A stretch of 64,000 nucleotides of DNA from Symbiodinium natans. Its lineage: Eukaryota; Sar; Dinophyceae; Suessiales; Symbiodiniaceae. The stretch lies in assembly GCA_905221605.1 (NCBI GenBank), contig CAJNDS010002579.1, forward strand, positions 576,031 to 640,030. Reading direction: 5' to 3'. Positions within the stretch are counted from its first letter, which is position 1. Every line of letters begins with the position of its first letter. The notes under the pieces are model-generated. The model worked only from the letters and a program-made list of their open reading frames with translations, was not told the DNA's origin and ran no database searches. A program made the position numbers and the translations under genes. Of the stretch, positions 43,481-53,361 are shown piece by piece.

Positions 43481-43566
43481 TATCATATACTTGGGCCCCA
43501 AAGTCCCTATAAAGGAGGTACTTTAAGGCCCAAGTAGACCCTATTTAGGTACATGGACCCTTAGGG
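43481..43566. mobile_element. MITE family D, copy 2, left end replaced by ITS
   Basis: ATACTTGGGCCCC through AGGTACATGGACCCTTAGGG is present; the expected left end CTAAGGGTCCATGTACC is missing and TTTAGGG units stand in its place. Confidence 0.85.
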
Positions 43567-43895
43567 TAAGAAAGTTGATAGGTTTTTTGGTTGCTGGAAA
43601 CGGCTAGAACCTTTGGACACAGTGTGAGCGTGTGTGCAGGGTCGTGAGAGTGACAGACATGTTGCTTGCTTGGGACCCTATTTACCTACAGTTTCGTAGT
43701 AGCTTCCAAGGTAGATTCGGCAGGGGTTCTAAAAGCTCCTCTTTGCCCGAAAACGTTTTAGGGCTTCAGGGCTTTAGGGTTCCAGGATTGTAGGGGTTTA
43801 GGGTTTCAGGGGTTTTAGGGCTTTAGGGCTTTAGGGCTTTAAGGCTTTAGGGCCAACTTACGAAATCCTTGGTAGTTTGGGGGTAGGGTACATGG

Positions 43896-44000
43896 TATCC
43901 CAGTGGTACCCTTTTGCCTTGTTTCTTGGTTCAAGGTTCCCTTGTAAAGTAACCATCCAAAGAAACGGTACTCTTATGACAATAACAGGGTTCCAGGTCT
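43896..44000. mobile_element. MITE family G, copy 2
   Basis: TCCCAGTGGTACCCTTTTGC and a diverged closing arm. Confidence 0.5.
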
Positions 44001-44118
44001 GCCAAGAGTCATTTTGGCTTTGTAATGCGCGTTTTGTCGAGGTTTCGCGCTGGGTTGTCGGCCATTGTTCTGGGGGTTCGAGGCCACAATACCCAATATC
44101 ATCCCCTAACCTTCAACC

Positions 44119-44164
44119 CTAAACCCTAAACCCTAAGCCCTAAGCCCTAAACCCTAAACCCTAA
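44119..44164 (-). repeat. ITS, about 6 CCCTAAA units
   Basis: Two CCCTAAG variants. Confidence 0.92.
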
Positions 44165-44262
44165 AGGCGAAGGCTTCGCAGTGTCCTGGCACCCGTGGTC
44201 GGCGCCTCCTGACGCTGCGGGTCCCTGGCAGGCTGGCGCTGCACATGCTGTGAAGACGCACT

Positions 44263-44285
44263 TAGGGTTTAGGGTTTAGGGTTTA
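44263..44285 (+). repeat. ITS, about 3 TTTAGGG units
   Basis: Right partner of 44119. Confidence 0.88.
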
Positions 44286-44290
44286 TTGTT

Positions 44291-44392
44291 GAGGGGTTAA
44301 TAATCACTGGTAGTATTCCCTTATGTCCCTTTGTCATTATACTCTAATCATTTTCAAAACCCTCTTCTTATCATTCAGGCCCCCCCATATTT
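44291..44392. mobile_element. MITE family E, copy 2
   Basis: TAATCACTGGTAGTATTCCC, CATTATACTCTAATCATTTT and CATTCAGGCCCCCCCATAT. Confidence 0.65.
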
Positions 44393-44411
44393 CACGCTCT
44401 TAAGGAAGGGA

Positions 44412-44521
44412 TTGGGATGTTCCCCTTAAACTTAGAGAAGCAGTCCTTCATCGGGATCAGAATAGGGGGTACTAGAATCCCTATTCGGGAAGGATTAGTC
44501 TTAGGGGGAACATGTTCCCAA
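44412..44521. mobile_element. MITE family A, copy 8
   Basis: TTGGGATGTTCCCCTTAAAC arm and GGGGGAACATGTTCCCAA, where the closing end carries a small duplication. Confidence 0.85.
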
Positions 44522-44529
44522 GGTAGGGA

Positions 44530-45560
44530 CTTATTGTTTTGCAACCTTGGAACCCTTTTCCTTTGGATGTGGGGAGGCTTTCTTGTTCGAATTTTCCTAG
44601 GCTTTCTCGGGGACCCTTGGGATCTTGAGGGAACCGAACTCAAGTCCTGAATTCCCGATGAAGAGGTTGGGCTGCTGCCCTCATGCGGGCAGAGACAGGT
44701 CTGGGCGCAGCAGGAACGGAGTAAATATTTGAATGATCGGGAAATGGGGTACCAAAACAAACAACATGAAAAGCCGGGGGGACAAAGGGGGGGACGGGCG
44801 GTGGTGTGGGATTATGACGATGATGAGGATAGACATAACAGACGATATCTTGAAGTAGTGTATCCGCCAACATCTGTAAGCTCCCTCCTTCTTGCTCTCC
44901 CTCCTCTCTCTTTGTGTGTGTGCTCCCCCTTGCATGTATTGGGCATACTCTAGTAAACAGCCATGGCAGATCGTAAGATGAGCTGGGCTGTCGCTGGACC
45001 ACTGGAAAGAGGTGCCTGCAAGAGGAGTCGCCCCTCTGATGATGACTATGACGATTTGCATGAAGTGGCCATTGCATGGGAATTCCGAATGATCGATACA
45101 CTGCCTGCCTGACCTCCTGCGCGACATGATATCTGTCCGCTGGCAATGCGTGTGAGCAATGGCGTGTCTCGACAAGAAACAGGCCCCTGAATTGGATTGC
45201 ATCATGAATTCAGCAACAATTTACGCTGCCACCCTTGAATTCCTGGTCTGCAGGTGGGAGTCCTGGTTGCATGGGAATTTGGAGCATGATGCAACGCACT
45301 GCAAGATGCCGCGAGAATTTTGGAACATGATGCCACGCTGGTCTTGGCCAGCCGAAGATGGAGGTGAGAAAGCGGAGATGCCACGCTTGTGAAGATAGGG
45401 GGCAATAGGGCGTGAAGGGGTGGCCCCCCTATGCGCGAAATGTCCGGCGTTCTGTGAGTACATACCATGGAGCGAGACTGCAGAGAGGTTGTGAGTGAAG
45501 AGATGGGAGCCTCGAACAAGCTCGGAGTCTCCTTTTAAAGGGGCCCGGCCCTCAAAGGAC
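44530..45560. other. Unique stretch, coding status unclear
   Basis: Overlapping frames of about 75-175 codons exist on both strands (44640-45146 and 44681-45205 minus; 45159-45392 plus). None has recognisable motifs. ATGATG/GACGAT words and two related GCATGGGAATTxxGA words (near 45075 and 45269) suggest old short repeats. I make no gene call. Confidence 0.4.
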
Positions 45561-45989
45561 CCCCTCCCCCCCCCGGCCCCACCCCACCCTCACGTTCAAC
45601 CCTAAACCCTGCCCTATAATTTCAAACCCTAAACCCCATAAACCCCAAATTAACCAGAAGCATGTTAAGCCCCATGAACCCCATAAAACCCTATAACAGA
45701 CCCTATCAGCACAATAAGCCCTTCTAAGCCCCCCAATAGCCCCAAGAATTACACATCCTAAACCCCACAAACCCTATAAGCCCTATGAAACCCTGCAAGC
45801 CCCCAAAAGCCCCGAGCATACCCCAAAAACCCTTTCAGCCCTACAAAGCCTTATCAAAGCCTTATAAAAGCCCCAAGAAGTCCCAAAGAGATGGAGGCTA
45901 ACTCGCGGGGATTTCTCGCCTACGCCGCGGTGGGCGTTCTTTTGGCCACGATCTCAGCCTTCCTGGTCAAGGCGGGCTCCCTTTTTGGG

Positions 45990-46055
45990 GGGTTTAGGGT
46001 TTTAGGGTTTAGGGTTTAGGGTTTAGGGTTTAGGGTTCGGGTTTGTGGTTTAGGG
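45990..46055 (+). repeat. ITS, about 9 TTTAGGG-type units
   Basis: TTTGTGG and TTTGGGG variants at the end, leading into a family A element. Confidence 0.92.
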
Positions 46056-46076
46056 TTTGGGGTTTGGGGTTTCAGA

Positions 46077-46183
46077 TTGGGATGTTCCCCCCTATACTAA
46101 CAGTCCTTAACAGGGATTCTAGTACCTCCCCCCCCTATTCGAATCCCTTGTGAGGATTGTTAGTACAAGGGGGAACTTGCCAA
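46077..46183. mobile_element. MITE family A, copy 9
   Basis: TTGGGATGTTCCCCCCTATA arm; the closing arm ends GGGGGAACTTGCCAA in place of GAACATCCCAA. Confidence 0.88.
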
Positions 46184-46372
46184 GGTTTAGCGTTTACTGT
46201 TTTTTTTTGTTTTTCTTGGAGGGGGAGGGGGGGTTCTTCGGAAAACGTCATTCAACGCAAACACCCGAGTCAATGCCAAGGTTTAGCGTTTACTGTTTTT
46301 TTTTGTTTTTCTTGGAGGGGGAGGGGGGGTTCTTCGGAAAACGTCATTCAACGCAAACACCCGAGTCAATTC
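46181..46372 (+). repeat. 96-bp tandem duplication
   Basis: Units 46181-46276 and 46277-46372 appear identical, including a T9 run, a GGAGGGGGAGGGGGGG stretch and CAACGCAAACACCCGAGTC. This is very recent. Confidence 0.95.
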
Positions 46373-46813
46373 CCGAAGGCTGGTTTCGGGTTTTAGGGTT
46401 CTGGCAGTCATCAAGTCCCAGTTGCAAAAGGGTTTAGAGTTTAGGGTTTTTTTGTGTTGAACCTGAAGGATAGTGTTCTTCTGAGGGTAGAAGTCAGGGC
46501 TTAGGTTTAGGGTTCAGCTGTGGCTAGACAGAAGGTTTTAGGGTTGAGGGTTGAAGGATTTTGGGTATAGGCCCAACAACCTCCCCAGCAACCTCTGGGA
46601 GGCGTGGATGCAAACAAGGGGTTATAAAGGGTTCCCCTGTGAAATTTAAGCACTTTTCCTCAACCCACTATAAGCCCTAAGCCCTAAACCCTATAAACCC
46701 TAAACCCTAAGCACTATCACCTTTTGTTGGAGGGAAGTCGTTAAGGAAGGCTTGCAGCTGAGCTGTCTAGTGTGTCGAGGTGCATCGTGGCTGTTTACGC
46801 AGGTGCTGCGAGT

Positions 46814-46900
46814 AATATAGGAGTCGAAGTAATGACTAACGCATTCCCTTATGGCCCCCTTTGTAGTTCTAGTATCATACCCCCCCCACCCCCCACCCCC
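46814..46900. mobile_element. MITE family E, left half with poly(C)
   Basis: AATATAGGAGTCGAAGTAAT and CGCATTCCCTTATGG, then CCCCCCCACCCCCC in the place of the usual CCCCCAAAAA. Confidence 0.55.
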
Positions 46901-47871
46901 CGCCACCCCCAACACTCTCTTCTCAGTATGAAGGCCCCTATCTTGGGTTTAGGTTTTTGGCTTCAGAGTCCCATGTCGTTCTGGCCATGACACTCGTCAC
47001 CAATGCAAGCACGAACATGCATGGCAGCCCATGGTAGAGAAGACATATACGCGAATACACTCGATAACGTGTTGACATCTTCAGTAGAGGTCCCTCGAAG
47101 TGAGTACTCCTATTGTTCGGACAACTTGGGAAAGTTCGAGGGAGGTTTCCCCCTTTCCCATGGAACGATCCCAATTCCAATGCGAACATTGGGCTGCTTC
47201 ACGGAGCCACTACATGCACCACAAGCGGTACGTTGCATCTTGCTTTTTTTCATAGGCCCAAGGGAACATGACAAGCATAGTTGTCTAAAATGAACCCTAT
47301 ATAAGCCCCGAAGCCCTAAAGTTTAGGCTTTACCTACACCCCCAAATCATGTAAAATGACGGTCCGTTTTTATGGTTTGGGGCAATATTTTACATACTTT
47401 GGGGGTCCAGGTAGGGTTTAGGATTTAGGGTTTGCGGTTTAGGGTTTTTATGGTCACCCTGATGGATCTTCGAAACTTGGCCAAGCAACCGTTGGCACCT
47501 AACCCTGGGGTCCAGGGGTCAATTAAGGTTAACCCCAGCCCTTAGCAACTACTTGTTTTGTGCAGGTTCCCCTCCTTGCAGGATTCCTAAATGGCCGGAC
47601 AAGAGCAGGCTTGGGGCTCTTACCCTAAATCCTAAGCCGAAGGTTTAGTCGAAACCGAAGGTTTAGGGCTCAGGGTGCCAGACCGTAGAGCTCAGCCTAA
47701 GCCCTACCCCCATCAACCCTAAACCCATAAACCCTAAACCCTGAACCCCTCTAAGACGCAAAGGATTCCTGCAGCTTACGATCTGAGCTGTTGTACAAGA
47801 CATCGTGGCATTTTCATCCCAGCTGCACTGTCTCAGCTGCTGATGCGCTGGTTGCCGTCTTTTCTGAAGCA

Positions 47872-47955
47872 GTTAGGGTTCAGGGTTCAGGGTTCAGGGT
47901 TCAGGGTTCAGGGTTTAGGGTTCAGGGTTTAGGGTTTAGGGTTTAGGGTCTAGGG
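47872..47955 (+). repeat. ITS variant, TTCAGGG then TTTAGGG
   Basis: About five TTCAGGG units lead into mixed units. Confidence 0.93.
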
Positions 47956-48173
47956 TCAAGCCTTTGAAAAGGATGCCGAGGGAGGGCTTCATCGCCGAGT
48001 CGAAGTGTCAATGGCACGTCCACTATTCAGCTTCCATCGCGAATCGTCTCGGTAGCAACCAGGACGGGCGATTATACCCTATGACCCCTAAGAAAAGCCC
48101 TTTATGGAGTTGATTATGGGGATTATAGGGCCTAATAGCCCATCCTGGAATTCAGAACGCGCGAATTGCCTTC

Positions 48174-48269
48174 CCTCAAGGTCCATGTACCCATGTGGTG
48201 TATATTTGGGCCCTGAAGCGACTATATGGGAGCCCGGCCCAAGTACATATAGGTACATGGACCCTTACG
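48174..48269. mobile_element. MITE family D, copy 3
   Basis: CTCAAGGTCCATGTACCCAT and TAGGTACATGGACCCTTACG with TATTTGGGCCC and GGCCCAAGTA inside. Confidence 0.85.
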
Positions 48270-48665
48270 GCTTGCGACCGGCTGCCGGGGCGAATTCATG
48301 GCATAGGTGCGGGGGAGAGATTAGCTTGCCCACGGTCAGGTGTTCACAACACGGACACCGAACAGCCCTGAAGCCCAAGGCCCTCCAAGGTCCTACCCGG
48401 TGGGTGGCCCAGGCCAAGACAATAAGTTTGCCGCAGCCATATAACCAGGCTAGCGTGAAGTACGCCATCACGGCGGATTGCCAGACTTCCTTCCTCTTAC
48501 CAAAACAAACTCCAAGGACTACGCAAAGGGTATTGTAGGTGTGTATGTGTATATGTATATACATATACATTTACACATGAATGCGGACATTTGTATACAC
48601 GTATACTCACGCACACACACACACACACGGAGTCTGCTTAAACGGAGCCAAGAGATTCCTAGCCC

Positions 48666-48760
48666 TGGGGGTCGGAATGAAATACTTACTGATAGTATGA
48701 TTCCCTTATGGTCCCTCGTAACCCCCAATCCTCTTCTAGCAATTACGGCCCCCATATTAC
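48666..48760. mobile_element. MITE family E, copy 3
   Basis: GGGGTCGGAATGAAATACTT, ATTCCCTTATGGTCCC and ACGGCCCCCATATTA. Confidence 0.65.
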
Positions 48761-48811
48761 GGTATGGGTGCATGGATCCTCGAAGCAGAAACCCTAAACC
48801 TTAACTCCAAA

Positions 48812-48903
48812 CCCCCCCCCACCCCCCCCACCCCCCCCTCCCCCACCCCGCCTCCCCCCCGCTCCCCCCTCCCGCCTCCTCCCTCCCCAGCCCCACTCCC
48901 CCC
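48812..48903 (+). repeat. Poly(C)-rich tract
   Basis: C runs of 4-9 interrupted by A, T or G. Confidence 0.88.
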
Positions 48904-48937
48904 TACACACTTGTGGCTTCTTGAAATTAGAAAAATA

Positions 48938-49016
48938 AATTATATATATATATATACTTTGAGAGAGATATTTATTTATATATATATATATATATCTGTG
49001 TGTATATATATATATA
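48938..49016. repeat. TA microsatellites
   Basis: Three ATATAT runs separated by short GAGAGAGATATTTATTT and CTGTGTG links. Confidence 0.9.
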
Positions 49017-49180
49017 GATGGCCCTTTGGGCATCCCATACTTTAAGCCCTGAACCCTAAGTATCTATCTGGGCACATCCTCGGTGTAAGCCGCAAACCCC
49101 GGAAGCTGGGACGCAGGTTTTTGCTCCGACCGCGCGCGGCAGCGGAATCCCCGAAGTGATCCTTGGCTGTGGGGAACATG

Positions 49181-49212
49181 GTTTAGGGTTTAGGGTTTAG
49201 GGTTTAGGGTGC
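49181..49212 (+). repeat. ITS, about 4 TTTAGGG units
   Basis: Perfect heptamers. Confidence 0.92.
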
Positions 49213-50054
49213 TTTGGGGGACTTCGAGTTGAGGGAGTTGGAGTCTTGTAATGGGTGTAGGATGCGTGACTTTTGGCTGGCTTGAAGAATTGGGCACGTT
49301 GGTGCGAGTTGAAGGCCCTACCCAAAGGCTCCTATGTAGTACCTGTTTGGGGTAGTATACAAGAACCTCGTATAACTAACCCAAAAAGGAACTACATTGG
49401 AGCCTTCAGGTAAGCTCTTAAAGGCCTCTAAATTGTTGGAAGCCTCAAGCGGCCCACTCCTAATACTAAACTTTCTAAACACGTACAAGGCATACTTGTG
49501 CATGTTTAGTTTTGGCATTTAGGTTCCGTTATCAACCCCTTAATCCTAAGTTACTGCGCAACCTAGATATGAGAGGTATACATCTTCTGTACACGTGTTC
49601 GCCAATGAAGCCGAAGGGGACCAATTGTAGACCCTACCTCCATGAGCTTCCCAAAACCTACTTTGCATGGCGTGTTGAATATCTTGAATATGACACGATT
49701 TTGGGGATTCTTAGGCAACCCTACAAAAAAGGTGAGCTTGGTAGGTTTTGGGAAGTTTACAGGGCTCAGGGGTTCTCAGCAGCCCCCAAAATTTGGGCTC
49801 GAAGCTGCCCGCCTCCGTAAGGAAGACCATCTTGGGTGGCTTCGTTATGCCTCTTGGCCCTGTTTTTTTTTGGTTGAGGGTTTAGGTCTTAAAGGGTTTA
49901 GGGTTTAGGGTTTAGGGTTTAGGGTTGGGGGCTCTTTTTGCTTAGGGCTTAGGGTGGAGGCCTCTGGGACTTTGAGATCCAGAAGGGCCAGCAAGATCCT
50001 AACTCCTCCTCCCCTCGCCCCCTCGAGCGGCTATTAGGCCTAGGGCACGAATGC

Positions 50055-50101
50055 TAAACCCTAAACCCTAAACCCGAAACCCGAAACCCGAAACCCGAAA
50101 C
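50055..50101 (-). repeat. ITS variant, CCCGAAA
   Basis: Two CCCTAAA then about four CCCGAAA units. Confidence 0.92.
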
Positions 50102-50429
50102 GAAGAAGAGCCACAAGCCAGAAGCCTAATGGTTGCTGCTAGACATCGGCATCTTAGGGCTTAGCAAGTGGCACGCCGGGCGAAGCCAAGAAGACCCGAA
50201 GGTGTATAAGAAAGAATCGGCGAAGGCTTTCAGGGTCTGGTAGCCATGGGCCACGAACGTCCCGTCCTGGGCTTACCTTGTCCTGAAGCCTTCCAGCTTA
50301 AGTACAGTGCCAGCGCTGGTTGAGAATGTGCGAGTGTTAGGTCAGGGGGCTCAGGTTCTTAACTAGAGAGTGACTTGTTAGGTGCGTATGTGGTATTCGG
50401 AGGAGGGCTCAGATGCCTCGCACGTGCTT

Positions 50430-50497
50430 AGCGGGGACGTGAGCTGGCAACCTCAGGCCGTAAGGAGGACGCTGTAACCACTAGCCCAAAGCATCCC
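50430..50497 (-). other. Possible tRNA-derived relic
   Basis: On the minus strand GGGCTAGTGGTTACAGCG is a good tRNA A-box/D-arm match and TGAGGTTGCCAGCTC a poor B-box match about 14 bp later. No proper anticodon stem is visible. The core CGCTGTAACCACT is shared with 19155-19167. Confidence 0.3.
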
Positions 50498-50579
50498 TTC
50501 ACATATAAGTGTACTGTAGGACTGTAGGATTGACCGGAACGCCGTCATGTCTGATCATGAAGTAGATATGGAGCTCTCG

Positions 50580-51010
50580 GGTGTGGCCCACCCTTTTTCA
50601 GATTGGGGCTTGTGTAAAAGCCCGACTAGAAGCTAAGGACCTAAGGGGCTCAGATTCTTTTTTGGGGGATTCTGTGGTCGGGGCCTGTTTGTGTCTGTGT
50701 AAAAACAATAGGACTCTAAGAAATCTGAGCGGCTTAGATTATTAATTGGGGGGAATTCTGTGATTGGGCTGCTTGTGTAAAAGCTTACAAGTTAAGAGCC
50801 AAAGGGGCTCAGACTCTTAAATTCCGGATTTTTCCTTCGGCGCCTGCTTGTGAACAACCATGAGAAGCCTAGAATCTGAGGGGGTCAGATTCGTAACTGC
50901 TGGATTCTGTGGTTGGGGCTTGCGTGCGTAAAGCTCTGCAAGCTTCTAAGACCCCAGATTTAAATTGGGGGCTTGCTTCAAAAACACGGGCTTGAGAATG
51001 TGCCCTCGTA
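50580..51010 (+). repeat. Degenerate tandem repeat of about 72-85 bp
   Basis: Five units marked by GGGGCTCAGATTCTTxA (about 50646, 50731, 50803, 50879, 50952), each followed by GGATTCTGTGGTTGGGGC-like and TTGTGTxAAAGC words. Confidence 0.8.
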
Positions 51011-51192
51011 ATTTCAGGGGGGGCTCAAAATTCTTATGTCAAAGGCACCCAGTTGGGGGCGGAAAGAAAAAACCAATGTGTGGAAAATTTCAGCCCCTCA
51101 AATTCTGAAGCAGGGAACTCTTAACCAATACTCCCGCTGTAGTTGGGAATTGATTCGGGGTAGGCCTGCCCAAAGCCCGAACCCCTAAACCC

Positions 51193-51236
51193 TAGGGTTT
51201 ATTTAGGGTTTAGGGTTTAGGGTTTAGGGTTTAGGG
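51193..51236 (+). repeat. ITS, about 6 TTTAGGG units
   Basis: Preceded by a face-to-face CCCTAGGG junction. Confidence 0.92.
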
Positions 51237-51966
51237 CAGGATTTAGGGGTGTAGGGTGCTTTTGCAGAGAGTGCTTGCAGAAAACCCCAAAGCCCTAAAC
51301 CGCGGCCCCAGGAAAGACGTGCTGTCCCTGCGGACGCTCATCGTCAAGGCGAGGGTATATCTTCAAGAACCTTATAAAGGCCCCCAAGAAAATCCCCTAC
51401 GGTTTCGGGTTTAGCGTTTCGGGTTTCGGAAAGTCCAAAAAGAAGCCAAGACCTGGAGCAGTGTGGTTTTTTTTTCACCACCCAAAACCCTAAACGAAGA
51501 GTCCTCGGAGGCTTAGGGCCTTACCCTAAAAACCCTAAACCCTAAGGCCGTTGGTAGCCCTAAACCCTAAGGCCGTTGGCAGCGCTCAAGCACAGCAGGT
51601 TTGCCTAAGACTCCTGAAGTCGCAGAGCATCATAGACTAGCAGCAGGGAAGGGCAGTATGGGGTTTAGGGTTTTTAGGCGTTATCAGTTTCGCAGGTATC
51701 GTCAGAAGAGAGCAGTGTACCTTAAAGAAGGGTACGCAGGAAGGCTGCTATATTATTTGCGGTGCTTTGAGGGGCGAGGGTTAAGGTCTCAGTTTTTTTG
51801 GGGTTGAGTATCCCATATTGGCCAAAGGCCCTATATAAAGTCCAAACGCGAAGCACATGCCCCGTACCCGATGGCTGGCCCTGACAACCACAGGAACGGT
51901 TTTCTCAAAGGGTTTTGAAGCGACTGGGGGGTTCGAGCACTTAAGGCATACCCTGAACCCTACTAA

Positions 51967-52086
51967 CATAGGGGTCGGAATAATTACTCATAGTATTCTG
52001 TTCGGGTCCCTTCATACATTATACTATAACAACCCCCCCCCCCCCCCCCAAAAAAAAAAAAAAAAAACCTTAGTCAGGCCCCTATA
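51967..52086. mobile_element. MITE family E, copy 4, with C17A18
   Basis: ATAGGGGTCGGAATAATTAC to TCAGGCCCCTATA. The seed CCCCCAAAAA of copy 1 is expanded here to about 17 C and 18 A (52033-52067). Most of it belongs to the left inverted arm of the large element. Confidence 0.85.
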
Positions 52087-52362
52087 GTAGCCCTAAACCC
52101 TAAACCCTAGGCCCTCTATACAGTTAGGGTAGGCCGTTTGGGTTGTTACATCACCGTCAACCATCTGTAGCCCAAGTAGTATCAATTGTCCTTAAATCTA
52201 CATTACCACAAAGAATTTACCCTAATATAGCCCAATAACCACAACTAGTAGCCCGATATCTGTCAAAGTACTTTACTCATCCTATTCATCAGGTGATGTA
52301 ACTTCCCGAAATGGGCAAGGTTAGGTTTATTCATTTTATGGGGTATAGTATGGGGCGTGGGG
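51990..52362 (+). repeat. Left inverted arm
   Basis: Pairs with 56696-57048 in reverse orientation. Shared ordered words: GTTCGGGTCCCTTCATACAT, CTATACAGTTAGGGT, GGGTTGTTACATCACCG, CAACCATCT, CACAACTAGTAGCCC, ATCTGTCAAAGTACTTTACT, AGGTGATGTAACT, GGGCAAGGTTAGGT and ATAGTATGGGGC. By eye about 80-85% identity. It includes a short ITS (52090-52111), also present in the other arm. Confidence 0.92.
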
Positions 52363-52538
52363 TTTGTCCAATGAGCCACTGGAGTGGCGCTACATCAAGG
52401 GAGGCGACTTCGAAACGGCGCGCCTTGCATGATTTGAATGTCAGTTCTGTTGTGCAAGTGAGGGCGCATCCGATTGTATACGATCAGATACCACAAAGCA
52501 TGAGCAACTTGTTTTCATTCAGGTGCCATTTTGGCTGA
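52311..52538 (+). CDS. Short ORF starting in the left arm, doubtful
   Basis: An ATG-started frame of 75 codons begins inside the inverted arm and runs into unique sequence, with scattered Cys and His but no motif I know. A CAG-GTGCCA donor-like site lies at 52520-52528, and an acceptor-like TTTGCACTTGTAG ends at 52568. Joining them does not keep the frame of the next ORF (52581), so they do not form one gene as far as I can see. It may be accidental. Confidence 0.2.
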   Translation: MGKVRFIHFMGYSMGRGVCPMSHWSGATSREATSKRRALHDLNVSSVVQVRAHPIVYDQIPQSMSNLFSFRCHFG

Positions 52539-52580
52539 TTTTGAGCATCCCTGCCTTTGCACTTGTAGACTTCTGATCTC

Positions 52581-53361
52581 ATGGAATCGGTTGCGCGTCG
52601 GTGGCAAACCAACGAGCCTCACACCCTTCTTCGTGTCTTGGATGCACAGAACCTAGCTCTCAGTCTTGCCATAAAAAAGCGGTAGGGTTTAGGGTTTAGG
52701 GTTTAGGGTTTAGGGTTTAGGATTTAGGGTTTAGTGTTTAGTGTTTAGGGTTTAGGGTTTAGGGTTTAGGTACCGTCCCGTGGCAGGTTGCGTGCCCTAC
52801 AACATTCGCAGACAAGATGTTGAAGCGGCTTACTTCCGCAAGTACGTGTGGCAGCATCCAGAACATCCTCGTCCTTCTTTCAGTGACGAAGATTGGCAAC
52901 GATTCCTGGAAGCCTGGAGCCATGCGAAGCAAGAAGCCCACAGCCCTTGCTATGATGACTTCGGAGGCTTTGTCCAAGAGCTGTTGTGGCCCATCCTTGG
53001 CTACCCCGTGCAGGTCGTGTGGCATTGGGCTTCACGTGCACAGTGCAAGTCGCTTGACTTACGCATCCCGTGCAAGTTGGTTGACTTACGCATCCCCGTC
53101 AGTGAGGACAACCCCGCGCACAAAATCACTTACGGCATGGTCAAGGAGGAATTATGTCAACATCATCAGTGGCTTGGCTCTGATTCGCTTCACCTCGGGC
53201 GGTTCCACTCGGGCGACGAGACAAAATGGGAGCGGTTTGAGCTACACGAGGGAGCTGATACAATCATTGGTGAACATCTTCAAGTTGAAAATGTTCTTGA
53301 AGCCAAGTACTTTCCAGAACCCGACACCGGTGACGCCGATTACGTCACCCTCAGATTCTGA
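52581..53361 (+). CDS. Putative two-exon gene split by a telomeric-repeat intron, product unknown
   Basis: Best protein-like sequence in the window. Exon 1 (52581-52681) starts at the first ATG after an in-frame stop (52566) and gives 33 codons beginning MESVARRW. Exon 2 (52770-53361) ends at TGA. Removing 52682-52769 joins them in frame (101 + 592 nt = 693 nt, 230 residues). The product has mixed, non-repetitive composition: many Trp (for example a DEDWQRFLEAW segment), His and acidic residues, a small internal duplication of LDLRIP/LVDLRIP, and no signal peptide or membrane helix. I recognise no domain. Without splicing, exon 2 lacks an ATG at its start. It lies between the inverted arms, so it may be cargo or may predate the element. 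Confidence 0.45.
52682..52769 (+). repeat. ITS, about 12 TTTAGGG units, candidate intron
   Basis: Begins GTAGGG and ends TTTAG, so it satisfies GT-AG. Variants (GATTTAGGG, TTTAGTG) lie in the middle. It contains TAG in every frame, so the gene is open only if it is removed. Confidence 0.6.

Noticed and set aside
44640-45205. Two overlapping minus-strand frames of 168 and 174 codons
   Set aside because: Two long frames over the same DNA, biased composition and no motif; random opening in GC-rich sequence is likelier.
48104-48538. 144-codon frame
   Set aside because: It contains a family D MITE and has no recognisable motif.
50430-50497. Functional tRNA gene
   Set aside because: Only the A-box is convincing; no anticodon stem, acceptor pairing or proper T-loop.
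52523-52568. 46-bp intron joining the 52311 ORF to the 52581 ORF
   Set aside because: Donor and acceptor words look good, but the phase does not match the downstream frame.
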